Source: Chromatiales bacterium (ex Bugula neritina AB1) (lineage in GTDB: Bacteria; Pseudomonadota; Gammaproteobacteria; Granulosicoccales; Granulosicoccaceae). From it: a stretch of 64,000 bases of DNA. The stretch spans positions 47,121 to 111,120 of the forward strand of contig MDLA01000125.1 of assembly GCA_001730015.1 (NCBI GenBank), given 5' to 3'. A program made the translations under genes and the position numbers. The notes below the pieces were generated by a model, which saw nothing but the letters and a program-made list of their open reading frames with translations, was not told the origin of the DNA and searched no databases. Positions within the stretch are counted from its first letter, which is position 1, and every line of letters starts with the position of its first letter. Below, piece after piece: positions 29,796 to 39,955 of the stretch.

Positions 29796-30655
29796 GCGGC
29801 GCTGCAGCGGGCACGGGCCCGACCATCGGATTGCTGCATTCACTGATCCGCAAGGATGAAAAAATGCTGCTCGACGCCTTCAAGCGCTATGGCGTCAAGC
29901 CTGTGATGATCGACGATCGCAAGCTGATTATGGATTTCAACTCAGCGCCCGAGGTCGATGTATTACTGGAGCGCTCAATCAACCACTCACGCGCGCTGCA
30001 TGCACTGCGGTTGTTTGAAAGCGCCGGTATACGCTGCATTAATACGCACGATGTCGCGCGCGTCTGCGGCGATAAAATGCTCACCACCTGCGCCCTCACC
30101 GAACACAATGTACCGCAGCCGAGGAGCCGCGTCGCCTTCACTGAAGAATCGGCAGTCGAAGCGATAGAAGAGCTGGGCTACCCGGTTGTGCTAAAACCGG
30201 CGGTTGGCTCGTGGGGGCGGCTGTTGTCGAAAGTCAACGATCGCGATGCCGCTGAATCGATCCTCGAACACAAAACCGTGCTCGGCAGTTACCACCATTC
30301 TATTTTCTATATACAAGACTACGTAGAAAAAGCCGGTCGCGATATCCGCACCTTTGTTGTCGGCGATGAATGCATTGCCGCCATCTATCGAACCTCGGAA
30401 CACTGGATCACCAATACTGCGCGCGGCGCTGTGGCCAGCAAGTGCGACTTAACACCTGAAATAGCCGAAATATCGCTGAATGCAGCAGTGGCATGCGGTG
30501 GCGGCGTCGTGGCTGTCGACTTATTCGAAACCACTGAAGGCCTGCTGGTGAACGAAGTTAACTACACCATGGAATTTAAAAACAGCGTCGATACCACCGG
30601 CGTCGATATCCCCGGCAAAATTGTCGAATACGCTATTGCCGAGGCGGGCAGATGA
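29792..30655 (+). CDS. lysX: LysX/ArgX-type LysW ligase (ATP-grasp)
   Basis: [20 protein letters not shown]...[48 protein letters not shown]. Confidence 0.93.
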   Translation: MSGAAAGTGPTIGLLHSLIRKDEKMLLDAFKRYGVKPVMIDDRKLIMDFNSAPEVDVLLERSINHSRALHALRLFESAGIRCINTHDVARVCGDKMLTTCALTEHNVPQPRSRVAFTEESAVEAIEELGYPVVLKPAVGSWGRLLSKVNDRDAAESILEHKTVLGSYHHSIFYIQDYVEKAGRDIRTFVVGDECIAAIYRTSEHWITNTARGAVASKCDLTPEIAEISLNAAVACGGGVVAVDLFETTEGLLVNEVNYTMEFKNSVDTTGVDIPGKIVEYAIAEAGR

Positions 30656-31677
30656 TCAAAGTATCTATTGTTGGCGGTTCCGGCTACGCCGGAGGAGACC
30701 TGCTGCGGGTACTGCTGTTTCACCCGCAAGTTGAAATCGTACAGGTAACCTCTGAGCGCCACGCCGGTAAACTCGTAACCACCGTGCACCCGAATTTACG
30801 CAAACTCACCAAACTGAAGTTTGCAACCATAGACGAACTCGAACCGTGCGATGTATTGTTTCTGGGCCTGCCGCACGGCCATGTAATGAAACGCATTGGC
30901 GAATTCGAAGCACTGGCCGGCACACTTATAGACTTGTCAGCCGATTTCCGTCTCAACGACGCGGAACTCTATAAAAAATGGTACGGCAGCGAGCACGCCT
31001 GCCCGGAACGCCTGACAGACTTTGTCTACGGCATACCTGAGTTACACCGCGAAGAAATGAAAAGCGCGAAACGCATTGCCAGCGCCGGCTGCAATGCCAC
31101 TGCAACTATTCTGGCACTGCACCCGCTGTATAAAGCCGGGCTGGTGGAATCGGCTGTGGTTGAAGTAAAGGCTGGTTCCAGCCAGGGCGGCAATAGCGCA
31201 AGTGATGCCAGCCATCACCCCGAGCGCAGCGGTGCGGTTCGATCATACAAGCCAACCGGCCACCGGCACGTGGGCGAAATGCAGCAGGAACTCAACGCAG
31301 ACACTATTCATTTTTCGGCAACCTCTATAGAAATGGTGCGTGGCATTCTGGCAACCTGCCACGTGTTTCTAAATGAATCCCTGACCGAAAAAGATATCTG
31401 GAAGCTGTATCGCGGTGCTTATGGTCAGGAGCCTTTTATTCGCATAGTCAAAGAGCGCAGCGGTATTCACCGCTACCCCGAGCCCAAGCTGCTGGCCGGT
31501 GGAAACTATTGTGATATCGGCTTTGAGATCGACAACCACAGTAACCGACTGGTTGTGGTCAGCGCACTCGACAACCTGATGAAAGGTGCAGCAGGGCAGG
31601 CGGTGCAGGCGTTTAATATCGCCCACGGCTTCGATGAAACACTCGGGCTTGAATTTCCCGGCTTGCATCCGGTTTAG
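30652..31677 (+). CDS. lysY: LysY-type [LysW]-aminoadipyl/glutamyl phosphate reductase (ArgC family)
   Basis: [29 protein letters not shown]...[22 protein letters not shown]; overlaps lysX. Confidence 0.92.
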   Translation: MIKVSIVGGSGYAGGDLLRVLLFHPQVEIVQVTSERHAGKLVTTVHPNLRKLTKLKFATIDELEPCDVLFLGLPHGHVMKRIGEFEALAGTLIDLSADFRLNDAELYKKWYGSEHACPERLTDFVYGIPELHREEMKSAKRIASAGCNATATILALHPLYKAGLVESAVVEVKAGSSQGGNSASDASHHPERSGAVRSYKPTGHRHVGEMQQELNADTIHFSATSIEMVRGILATCHVFLNESLTEKDIWKLYRGAYGQEPFIRIVKERSGIHRYPEPKLLAGGNYCDIGFEIDNHSNRLVVVSALDNLMKGAAGQAVQAFNIAHGFDETLGLEFPGLHPV

Positions 31678-31786
31678 TGCTTAGTTTTAAAAGCGATAGC
31701 TAAATTCAACCGCCTGCATCAATCCCCATCGTCAACTATCAGCCCTAAAGCAAGAGAGAGTCTGCATGAGAGAGTCTGCCTGAACC

Positions 31787-32437
31787 ATGTGCCGTATATT
31801 ACTGGTGCGTTCAGCCACACCGTTCAATCTAATTGACCACCTGCAACCATTTGCACAATTATCACAAGGCAGCCGTGAGTATCAGGGGCATGGCTGGGGC
31901 TGTTCCTGGTTGCCGCTTGCAAGTGAAGACGCAACAGGGTGGCAGCACTACCACTGTATTGATCCAATCTGGCAAGACAACCTTCAGCAGTTCGGCCGCA
32001 CCAGTTTATTGCTGGTGCACGCCCGCAGTGCTTTTCGTGATGAAGGGATTGTGGTGGAAAATAATATGCCCTTCACCGATGGCGAAAGCGTATTTATTTT
32101 CAATGGCGAATTGCGCGGTGTGAAAATAAAATCGGAAGGCCGGATCGGGGCTGAAAAAATCTATAATTATATTCGTCGAATGGATAAGGGCGACAAATGC
32201 CTGGCGTTGGAAAAGGCCGTATCGATTATCAATAAAAGAACCAGCTACGTGCGAGCAATGAATATAATTTTGTCCGACGGAAAATCGGCTCAGGTATCGT
32301 CCACCTACAATGAAGATCCGGACTACTTCCAGATGCATCGAAAATCGAGCAATGGCGTGGATATAATCTGCTCGCAGCAATATCCCGGTGAAACCGACTG
32401 GCAGAAAGTTAGTAATTTCCATACCGCCAACGTCTAA
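31787..32437 (+). CDS. Class II (Ntn-type) glutamine amidotransferase domain protein
   Basis: MCRILLVRSATPFNLIDHL with Cys2 as N-terminal nucleophile; GHGWGCSW, LLVHARSAF and NNMPFTDGESVFIFNGELRGV. Confidence 0.87.
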   Translation: MCRILLVRSATPFNLIDHLQPFAQLSQGSREYQGHGWGCSWLPLASEDATGWQHYHCIDPIWQDNLQQFGRTSLLLVHARSAFRDEGIVVENNMPFTDGESVFIFNGELRGVKIKSEGRIGAEKIYNYIRRMDKGDKCLALEKAVSIINKRTSYVRAMNIILSDGKSAQVSSTYNEDPDYFQMHRKSSNGVDIICSQQYPGETDWQKVSNFHTANV

Positions 32438-32495
32438 CCATAAATTATTCATCCGGCTCATAACACACCGGTTTAAAAGCAAGGGACAAGAACTC

Positions 32496-33287
32496 GTGTA
32501 CATTATAAAAATAGGCGGCGGCGAAAAGATCAATATAGAAGGCATTGTGTCTGATCTGGCCGCCACAGAAAAACCCTTCATTATTGTGCATGGTGCCAAT
32601 GCGCTGCGTGATCAGATTGCCGAAAAAATGGGTATGCAAAAGCAGGTGTTAACCTCGGTTTCCGGCTACAGCAGCGTATTCTCCGATGAAAACGCCATAG
32701 ACGCTATCCTCATGAGCTATGCCGGAATCCGCAACAAGCGCATTGTCGAAGCCTGCCAGAAGCTCAATGTTAACGCCGTTGGCCTGTCAGGCATTGATGG
32801 CGGAATGGTGCAGGGCAAGCGCAACAAAGGAATTCGTGTACGCGAAAACGGCAAAACGCTTATCAAGCGTGATTTTTCCGGCAAACCGGTACAGATCAAT
32901 AGCGAATTGCTCTCATTGTTGCTCGACAATGGCTATAACCCGGTACTGTGCATTCCCATTGCCGATGAAAACGGCTTCGCCATCAACTCGGAAAACGACG
33001 ACATAGTCACCTGCCTGGCCGCCGCCACCAACCCGGAATGCATTTTCCAGTTTATCGAAGCCCCCGGCTTTATGGATGATCCGGCGGATGAATCATCGCT
33101 GGTAAAAACGCTTTCCGGTAGTGAGCTTGCAGCGCGCGAAGAGCAAGTCGAAGGCCGTATGAAGCGCAAGATGCTGGCGCTGCGTAAACTGTATGAGCAG
33201 GGCGGCGCGCGCGTAGTCATTGCCGATGGCCGGGTTGAGCACCCGCTGGCAGATGCTTTGTCCGGCGCGGGCACCGTAATCAGTTAA
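32496..33287 (+). CDS. lysZ: LysZ-type [LysW]-aminoadipate/glutamate kinase (amino acid kinase family)
   Basis: MYIIKIGGGEKINIEGIVSDLAATEKPFIIVHGANALRDQIAEKMG...KQVLTSVSGYSSVFSDENAIDA...GGARVVIADGRVEHPL. GTG start at 32496 chosen because family proteins begin with this strand. Confidence 0.9.
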   Translation: MYIIKIGGGEKINIEGIVSDLAATEKPFIIVHGANALRDQIAEKMGMQKQVLTSVSGYSSVFSDENAIDAILMSYAGIRNKRIVEACQKLNVNAVGLSGIDGGMVQGKRNKGIRVRENGKTLIKRDFSGKPVQINSELLSLLLDNGYNPVLCIPIADENGFAINSENDDIVTCLAAATNPECIFQFIEAPGFMDDPADESSLVKTLSGSELAAREEQVEGRMKRKMLALRKLYEQGGARVVIADGRVEHPLADALSGAGTVIS

Positions 33288-33485
33288 TGGCTAGTTTCCG
33301 TACATAAACCGGGGCGTAACGAGGATCATTCAGGTGCGTGAGATTTCGCCTGCCACCTGCGGGCGTTATTAGCCGATGCCGTTAGCGAGGCTTCAAATAA
33401 ATGAAAGCAGCACCGTGCCTGGTTTGCGTGAAAAGACTGTGGGGTTGATAATCACCCAACACAGCTAACGCGCAAGGCAGCAACA

Positions 33486-34646
33486 TTGAGCAATCCCGAT
33501 TACCAGGCACTCGAAAACACCTACGGTTTAACCCTCTACCCGAAACGCGATGCGGTACTGGTTCGCGGCAAAGGGGCACTGCTTTACGACGAGCACAACA
33601 ATGAATACATTGATTGTGCAGCGGGCATAGGAGTCGCGAATGTCGGCCACTGTCACCCGGATGTTGTCGCCGCCATTCAGAAGCAGGCAGGCGAGCTGAT
33701 GGTGGTACCCAATACTCTCTACAACGACAAACGCTCACAACTGCTGCAAAAGCTGGTACAGCTGTCGCCCGACAGCATTGAGCGGGCCTACCTGTGCAAC
33801 TCCGGCACCGAAGCCGTCGAAGCTGCACTGAAGTTTGCCCGCGTCTCCACCGGCCGCACCGAATACGTAACCGCCATGCGCGGCTTTCACGGTCGCACCA
33901 TGGGTGCCGTCAGCGCCACCTTCACCAAAAAATACCGCGATCCGTTTGCCCCGCTGGTGCCGGGTTTCAGCTACGTGCCGCTGAACAAAATAGATAAGCT
34001 CGATGCCGCTGTAACGGAAAAAACAGCAGCCGTAATGCTTGAGCTGGTACAAGGTGAAGGCGGAGTCAATCTCGCCGATCGCGCCTATATCGATGCCGTA
34101 AAGCGCATTTGCGATGAGCGTGGCGCGTTGTTAATTGTCGATGAAATCCAGACCGGCTTTTGCCGCACCGGGCGGTTTTTTGCCTGCGAGCACTTTGACC
34201 TGCAACCCGACATGATCACCGTCGCCAAGGCCATTGCCGCCGGTATCCCGATGGGCGCGACTCTGCTTGGGGAAAAAATCAAGGTAGAGCCGGGTATGCA
34301 CGGTACTACGTTTGGCGGCAATCCTATAGCCAGTGCTGCGGCGCTGGCGACACTTGGCGTAATGGAAAACGAAAACCTCGCCAGTCGCGCTGAAGAAATG
34401 GGCAGCTATCTGCAGGAGAAGCTTGCCGAGAAGCCAATGAGTCAGGTGCGATCAGTACGACGGTTGGGGTTGATGATCGGTTTAGAGCTGAAAGTGAAGG
34501 TACAGCCGGTGCTGGAGGAGTTGATGCGGCGGCGGGTGATAGCACTGCCAGCCGGCGCTACGGTATTGCGTATGCTACCACCGCTGGTTATTGATAAGTC
34601 GCAGATTGATCGGGTGGTTGAGCAACTGCATGAGTTGTTGGCGTAA
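33486..34646 (+). CDS. lysJ: LysJ-type [LysW]-aminotransferase (ArgD/class III PLP family)
   Basis: GKGALLYDEHNNEYIDCAAGIGVANVGHCHPDVVAAI...LLIVDEIQTGFCRTGRFFACEHFDLQPDMITVAKAIAAGIPMGA; likely TTG start. Confidence 0.92.
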   Translation: MSNPDYQALENTYGLTLYPKRDAVLVRGKGALLYDEHNNEYIDCAAGIGVANVGHCHPDVVAAIQKQAGELMVVPNTLYNDKRSQLLQKLVQLSPDSIERAYLCNSGTEAVEAALKFARVSTGRTEYVTAMRGFHGRTMGAVSATFTKKYRDPFAPLVPGFSYVPLNKIDKLDAAVTEKTAAVMLELVQGEGGVNLADRAYIDAVKRICDERGALLIVDEIQTGFCRTGRFFACEHFDLQPDMITVAKAIAAGIPMGATLLGEKIKVEPGMHGTTFGGNPIASAAALATLGVMENENLASRAEEMGSYLQEKLAEKPMSQVRSVRRLGLMIGLELKVKVQPVLEELMRRRVIALPAGATVLRMLPPLVIDKSQIDRVVEQLHELLA

Positions 34647-34674
34647 TTGGAGTTTGTAACAGGGAGTATGTGTT

Positions 34675-36297
34675 GTGGCAGAGAAGGTTGCTAAAACTAA
34701 AATATGGGTCAGCTATAGTGGTCTGGCCAGTAGTAAGCTTTTAAACGACGTCGATACTTTTCTAGAGTCGACAGAGTGCGAATTAAAGCGGTTTGAGCGC
34801 TCGGTAGCGGCGGGTGCTAAGCGGAGCGAAAATTCGCTCGATGCTGCCTATAAAGACGACAAAGACTCGCCAGATCTTAACGGTGAAACGGTAAAGCAGT
34901 ATTACCTGAGCCCCGGCGAGTCGATCAATAGCCTGATTGTCACCATTGCCTATCAGTCACGGCTATTGTTTTGCTTGAGCGATGAGTATTTCCTCAGCCC
35001 GTATTGTCTGGCAGAGCTGGCTTGTAGTTTGTGTTTTACCGATTCACTCGGTTTTAGATTTATTGATCAGATGTCTGATCGCTACGATCTAAAAGAAATA
35101 CTGTTAGGGGAGCAGCTTGTTAAGTGTCAGGTACCGGGTGGTAAAGCGCGGAAAATGCGCTTAAACGAGGCCCTGGCGGAAACCATGAAAGCTCGCTATG
35201 AAGGTGATCAAAGTGATGTATCTACTGACGTTTCGTTTTTGATGGATGCAGAACAGTACGAAAAATTATTAGAAAAATTACCTGACAAGATATTCTGTGA
35301 GCCTGAAGCTGCGCTTGTTAAAGATACGATAGTTAATCTCGCCAGGGTGTGTTTTTTTTCTGGTACGCAATACGATTCGATCAATAATTTCAGTAACTGG
35401 ATTGAAAGCAACTCGATTGCGAGTAGAGTTTTCAATGCCGTCGATTGGAAAAAAAGTAACAATCTCTTCAGTGGTGCGGCGGCAAATGTTTATCTGGATT
35501 ACAAAACTGGGCGTTCAGATAACGCAGAAACCAGAGTTGACTTGATCGAGTTGCTGCAAGAATATAAATCGAACTCGGTTCAGCGACGCCAGCTGCCAGC
35601 TTGGGTTGATTTTATAAAAGTGCTGGCAGGGTTCGTTGCGCAGTCTCTCGTTAGTGAGCAATGGTTAAACTCGGTTGCTGCAGCTCCGGGCAGCGTAATA
35701 TTTATAGAAAGAAACGAGGGAAGTAGTAGCGGTTTTCAGGCGTGCATCGGTCATGCAGCACTGACCGGTAGTGGCGCAAAGCTGAAGCTTGATCGCCGGG
35801 TGCAGAAGCCGGTGTCTGAGTCTCTTGTCGATATAGGCGTTATGCCGGAATTTCCGCTCAAGCAGGGCCGGTCGTTTTCACGGCAGTTTGTTTGTGCGCT
35901 GTGGTCGAATTTGAGAAACCTGCCAATTGAAGAAATACCCGACTCAGATTCCGGTAACCCAACCGGGCTGGACCGGGAGCAACGTGGACTGCTGTGCTCG
36001 TGGATTCGAGAGCAGCAGCGCTTTCGTGGTGCTGGAGCCTGTGCACTATATCTTGACCTGAAGGATTATGAAATAAACGAGCAATGGGAGGGTAAGTTGA
36101 TGCAGGCACTGCGCGACTTGCGAGACAACGGTGCCCGTCGGCCACTACATGATTTGCGCATTAACACGCTGGTGGTACCGGTCGCAGCAGATCGAGCTAA
36201 TGTGCAGGTGCTAAAAGATGGTTCAGATTACTTTGACCGGTTTAACCTGGTGAACAAAATATTGGAGCTGGAATTCGATGACCCGCAAACAAATTAG
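34675..36297 (+). CDS. TIR-like domain protein, candidate effector of a MoxR/VMAP conflict system
   Basis: N-terminal KIWVSYSGLASSKLLNDVDTFLES and SRLLFCLSDEYFLSPYCLAELACSL resemble TIR strand A and the helix carrying the candidate catalytic Glu. The C-terminal half (GACALYLDLKDYEINEQWEGKL...LVVPVAADRANVQVLKDG) may be an iSTAND-like domain, less certain. Confidence 0.6.
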   Translation: MAEKVAKTKIWVSYSGLASSKLLNDVDTFLESTECELKRFERSVAAGAKRSENSLDAAYKDDKDSPDLNGETVKQYYLSPGESINSLIVTIAYQSRLLFCLSDEYFLSPYCLAELACSLCFTDSLGFRFIDQMSDRYDLKEILLGEQLVKCQVPGGKARKMRLNEALAETMKARYEGDQSDVSTDVSFLMDAEQYEKLLEKLPDKIFCEPEAALVKDTIVNLARVCFFSGTQYDSINNFSNWIESNSIASRVFNAVDWKKSNNLFSGAAANVYLDYKTGRSDNAETRVDLIELLQEYKSNSVQRRQLPAWVDFIKVLAGFVAQSLVSEQWLNSVAAAPGSVIFIERNEGSSSGFQACIGHAALTGSGAKLKLDRRVQKPVSESLVDIGVMPEFPLKQGRSFSRQFVCALWSNLRNLPIEEIPDSDSGNPTGLDREQRGLLCSWIREQQRFRGAGACALYLDLKDYEINEQWEGKLMQALRDLRDNGARRPLHDLRINTLVVPVAADRANVQVLKDGSDYFDRFNLVNKILELEFDDPQTN

Positions 36298-37249
36298 TAA
36301 AACGCGCTCACGCTCATTGCCAGCAGAACTGCCAGAGTCTATCAAACTACCCCCCATCGGTAGCTGGCAGCACGACAGCGCCCACAGTTTTGACGATGAT
36401 CAACGCCACGCGATATCCGCTGCGTGGTACGCCGATCGACCGCTACTGGTCCGTGGTGAACCCGGTCTAGGAAAAAGCCAGATTGCACGTGCAATTGCCG
36501 CGAGTTGGCAATGGCGTTTGGTGACCACCGTTATTCATGGAAGAACTGAGGTCGATGATCTTCTCTATACCATCGATTATGTCGAACGTCTGGCCGACGC
36601 CAATGCCAGTGTGAAAGGCAAAATTGAGGTCAAGGATCTAGCGGACTACGTCAAGCACGGGCCGGTCTGGCAAGCACTGGATGGCGATAGCCAAAGTGGT
36701 TGGCCTGAAGGTGGCTATGGCAAAAAAAGAAAAGTTCAAGGCGAACCCGGCTGCATATTGTTACTCGATGAAATCGACAAAGCGCAAAGCGATGTACCCA
36801 ACGCATTGCTCGAAGTATTGAACAGCAAATCCTTTACTGTTCCACAAACCGGGCAGGTAGTATCGGCTGGTGCGCCGCTATTTATTGTAGTGACTGCCAA
36901 TGATCAACGCACGCTGCCCGCCGCCTTCATGCGCCGTTGCGCAGTGCTGGATCTGGATCTCGGTAGCGATGAAGCCGAGCGCTTTCGCCAGATTGCGCAA
37001 GCACACAGCGATGCAGAATTGCTGCAAGGGATCGATGCTGACACCATTGATGAAGTAGCCAAGTGCGTAGCGCAGTATCGGAAAAAAGTCCCCGAGGGAT
37101 ACTACCAACCCGGCACCTCCGAAATGCTCGACATACTGCACGTGATCGACCGCAGTGACAAACTGCCAGACGCCGATCTGGAAAAATGCTTAACCATTCT
37201 GTCGAAATTTCTGCTGAAAAAAGGCTTTCGTACCGACGAGGCTGATTGA
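36278..37249 (+). CDS. MoxR-type AAA+ ATPase
   Basis: LLVRGEPGLGKSQIARAIAASW (Walker A) and GCILLLDEIDKAQSDVPNALLEVLNSKSFTVPQTGQV (Walker B). Overlaps the genes before and after. Confidence 0.92.
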   Translation: MTRKQISKTRSRSLPAELPESIKLPPIGSWQHDSAHSFDDDQRHAISAAWYADRPLLVRGEPGLGKSQIARAIAASWQWRLVTTVIHGRTEVDDLLYTIDYVERLADANASVKGKIEVKDLADYVKHGPVWQALDGDSQSGWPEGGYGKKRKVQGEPGCILLLDEIDKAQSDVPNALLEVLNSKSFTVPQTGQVVSAGAPLFIVVTANDQRTLPAAFMRRCAVLDLDLGSDEAERFRQIAQAHSDAELLQGIDADTIDEVAKCVAQYRKKVPEGYYQPGTSEMLDILHVIDRSDKLPDADLEKCLTILSKFLLKKGFRTDEAD

Positions 37250-39864
37250 TGCTGGCTGATCTGCTACAGGAGATTCTAGATTCAGAGTCAGAGCAGTCAC
37301 TGCTCGCTCGCGCCAATGCATTAGGATTAGAGCTGGCGCCCGGCCAGCGATTAGCGAGTGAGCCGGAAGAATCGGGCGGCAGTGAAACCCGGCCACCGCC
37401 ACCCACTATAGAACCACCGCAGGTTGGTGAATCAGGCGAATTCAGTTTCAATATTGCGCGCATAGTCAATCGCCAACAGCTTGTTGTACACGATACAGAA
37501 TCTGCATTGTCCGGCTATCAGGCGCTAGACCCGGAATCACCGCAAGTACAGCAAGACAATCGACCCATTCGCTGCCGCGCGGAACCACTGCTGGATCAAC
37601 GCCGTCTGCAACTGGCTCTGGAGCAATCACTGGTTGCCAGTCACAGCGGCAACCGACTCGATGCCAAGCGCCTGTCGCAGCGTTTGGCGCGACAGGAGTC
37701 GCCCGCTCCGCTGCCCAGGCGTGAGTATCCAGCACCTCGTAGTCTGAGCCTGGTATTAATTGACGAGTGCCAGCCGCTGTTGTCAGATCAGTTGGCGTTG
37801 TGCCATATGTTGCAAGCCCTGCCAGCTGCAATCCGTCCCGAACTGATCGCCAGAGCCATACACCATCCGCAGACTGGCTGGCTGTCTGGCAATCACAAAG
37901 ATCTGCCCGTGTATCTATTGCAGAGACACTACGCTGCGGCTGGTGGTGCGGTGCTGATTGTAGGTGATCCAGCTAATCCCGGTGTTGTGCTGCTCTCACT
38001 ACTGGCCCGGTTGCAGTTGCGTATTTCGGATTGTTTATGGTTAAGCCCGGTCGCACACCCGTTGGCAATTCTGTGGGATCTGCCAGCCACCAGCCGCGCC
38101 AAGGATAACGCGCTAGTCTGGCTGCTTGCGTTACTGGCTTCTTGCCCGGTCATTACTTCCTATATGGTGCGTCGGCTGCGGCGCTTGCTTGGTGCAGGAA
38201 TGGAGGTGGAATTAGCGTTCTATGCTCACAATTCGGTGCAATGGTATGAGTCAGCCAATTGGGGCCGGGTGGTTGAACAGCGCCTGGAATATTCCGAGAA
38301 ATTAAAACAGTTTGCGCAGCAGCACCCGCAACGTATGGATCGGTGCATTGATGAGTTGTGGAAGTCAATAGAGGATCATCCTCGCTTTTACCGATTGGAA
38401 GCGAGCATTGCATGGCGAAACGCCGCCGTTGAATGGGCAGGGCAGCCACACATAGCAGACGATATAGAGGCGCTCGATGAGTATCTCGGGCAGATCGGCA
38501 AGTCACTGCAAACGGGTGCTATAGGTGGTATTGAATATGCCAGCTGTATTTTGCAATTGTCTGCGCGCAATAAAGACAGCACCGAATACCCGGAACTTTT
38601 ACACAGCGTTGTGCAACTCGCTCAGCGGCAATGGCTGGAGTACTATCCCGACTCGATGCCAATGGAAGGTAGCAACCCCACGGCCGGCCAGCAGAACCCG
38701 GTTGCAGCGCAGTTGTTTTTTGACGGGCACAAACTGCTTCTCGACGATCCGGCTAGCCATAAAGGGGTGGTGCTCTGTGATCTATTAGTCGCTCCGGCAG
38801 GGTTGGTCATTGAAATTAACAATGCTCGGGCGGTGCTGTCTCATGGGGAGAGCTTGCAGGTGGATGCCGCTCAAAAAATTGCCGTGTTTGATGCAGAGCA
38901 CCGTATCGATATTGAAATTCTAGATGAAACTGAATTATGTTGGGCCAGCGCGGTGGATCAACGCACAGCGGCTCAAGTGTTTGCTACCGCTGATGGCGAT
39001 ATTCTCGACAATACTATAGAAGGTTTGAGGGTTCGGCAAGAGGGTCAGCTGCCATCCGATTCCCAACTGCAGATCGATGAATACGGACTCAGTAACGAAG
39101 TTGTATTGTTCGGTGTGCCGCTGCGTTTTCGCTATATCCCACCGGGTGATTTTGTTTTGGGATCTCCCGAAGATGAACCAGAGCGCGAAGACAACGAACA
39201 GCAGCACACCGTCTCTCTAACCAATGGATTTTGGCTGGCTGATACCGCTTGTTCACAGCGCTTGTGGCAAGCGGTAACCGGGAAAAACCCGAGTCATTTT
39301 AAGGGCGATGACTTGCCTGTCGAGCAGATCAGTTGGGAAGATGTGCAAGGATTCTGCGAACGGCTCAACGCCAATAGGGCAGCCAGCGGATTGCCATACC
39401 GTTTGCCGACAGAAGCAGAGTGGGAATACGCCTGTCGCGCCGGAACGCAAACCGTTTTTAGTTGGGGGAATGAATTAAGTGTGGAGCTTGCTAATTACAA
39501 TGGCCATTACCCCTATAACGATGGTGAAAAGGGAATATTCCGTCAGAGAACGGTCGATGTTCGAACCTTTGATGCTAACCCCTGGGGGCTATACCAAATG
39601 CATGGCAACGTTTATGAGTGGTGTCAGGATTTCTATGGCGACTATCCTGAAGGCGATGTCATTGATCCTAAGGGTGCCGATGCCGGCGATGATCGTGTGC
39701 TGCGCGGCGGCAGTTGGATCGGCAGCGGCGGGAGGCTTCGCTCTGCTAACCGTGACGCCAACGCGCCCGGCGACCGTAACTTCCACATTGGCTTTCGTCT
39801 TGCCCAGTCCGCGCGACCTGAAAGCAAGCCAGCAAAAAAAGAAAAACGAGCCAGCCGCAGATGA
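37246..39864 (+). CDS. VMAP/SAV_2336-like protein with C-terminal FGE-sulfatase (C-type-lectin-fold) domain; DGR variable protein 1
   Basis: Central SLSLVLIDECQPLLSDQLALCHMLQAL resembles a degenerate vWA-like segment. C-terminus RYIPPGDFVLGSPEDEPEREDNEQQHTVSLTNGFWLADTACSQRLWQAVTG...YRLPTEAEWEYACRAGTQTVFSWG...NPWGLYQMHGNVYEWCQDFYG...VLRGGSWIGSGGRLRSANRDANAPGDRNFHIGFRLAQ is a classical FGE domain. Confidence 0.85.
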   Translation: MMLADLLQEILDSESEQSLLARANALGLELAPGQRLASEPEESGGSETRPPPPTIEPPQVGESGEFSFNIARIVNRQQLVVHDTESALSGYQALDPESPQVQQDNRPIRCRAEPLLDQRRLQLALEQSLVASHSGNRLDAKRLSQRLARQESPAPLPRREYPAPRSLSLVLIDECQPLLSDQLALCHMLQALPAAIRPELIARAIHHPQTGWLSGNHKDLPVYLLQRHYAAAGGAVLIVGDPANPGVVLLSLLARLQLRISDCLWLSPVAHPLAILWDLPATSRAKDNALVWLLALLASCPVITSYMVRRLRRLLGAGMEVELAFYAHNSVQWYESANWGRVVEQRLEYSEKLKQFAQQHPQRMDRCIDELWKSIEDHPRFYRLEASIAWRNAAVEWAGQPHIADDIEALDEYLGQIGKSLQTGAIGGIEYASCILQLSARNKDSTEYPELLHSVVQLAQRQWLEYYPDSMPMEGSNPTAGQQNPVAAQLFFDGHKLLLDDPASHKGVVLCDLLVAPAGLVIEINNARAVLSHGESLQVDAAQKIAVFDAEHRIDIEILDETELCWASAVDQRTAAQVFATADGDILDNTIEGLRVRQEGQLPSDSQLQIDEYGLSNEVVLFGVPLRFRYIPPGDFVLGSPEDEPEREDNEQQHTVSLTNGFWLADTACSQRLWQAVTGKNPSHFKGDDLPVEQISWEDVQGFCERLNANRAASGLPYRLPTEAEWEYACRAGTQTVFSWGNELSVELANYNGHYPYNDGEKGIFRQRTVDVRTFDANPWGLYQMHGNVYEWCQDFYGDYPEGDVIDPKGADAGDDRVLRGGSWIGSGGRLRSANRDANAPGDRNFHIGFRLAQSARPESKPAKKEKRASRR
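39682..39807 (+). repeat. DGR variable repeat VR1 (126 bp)
   Basis: Same length and register as TR 41469-41594; 13 differences, all at positions that are A in TR. Confidence 0.97.
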
Positions 39865-39955
39865 CCGCCAATGCGCAGCATCAGCGGGCATCAGCGGCTG
39901 GCGTAACGCGACCCCTTTCTAATGTGGTGCCGACCATTTGGAGCAGACTACAGCG

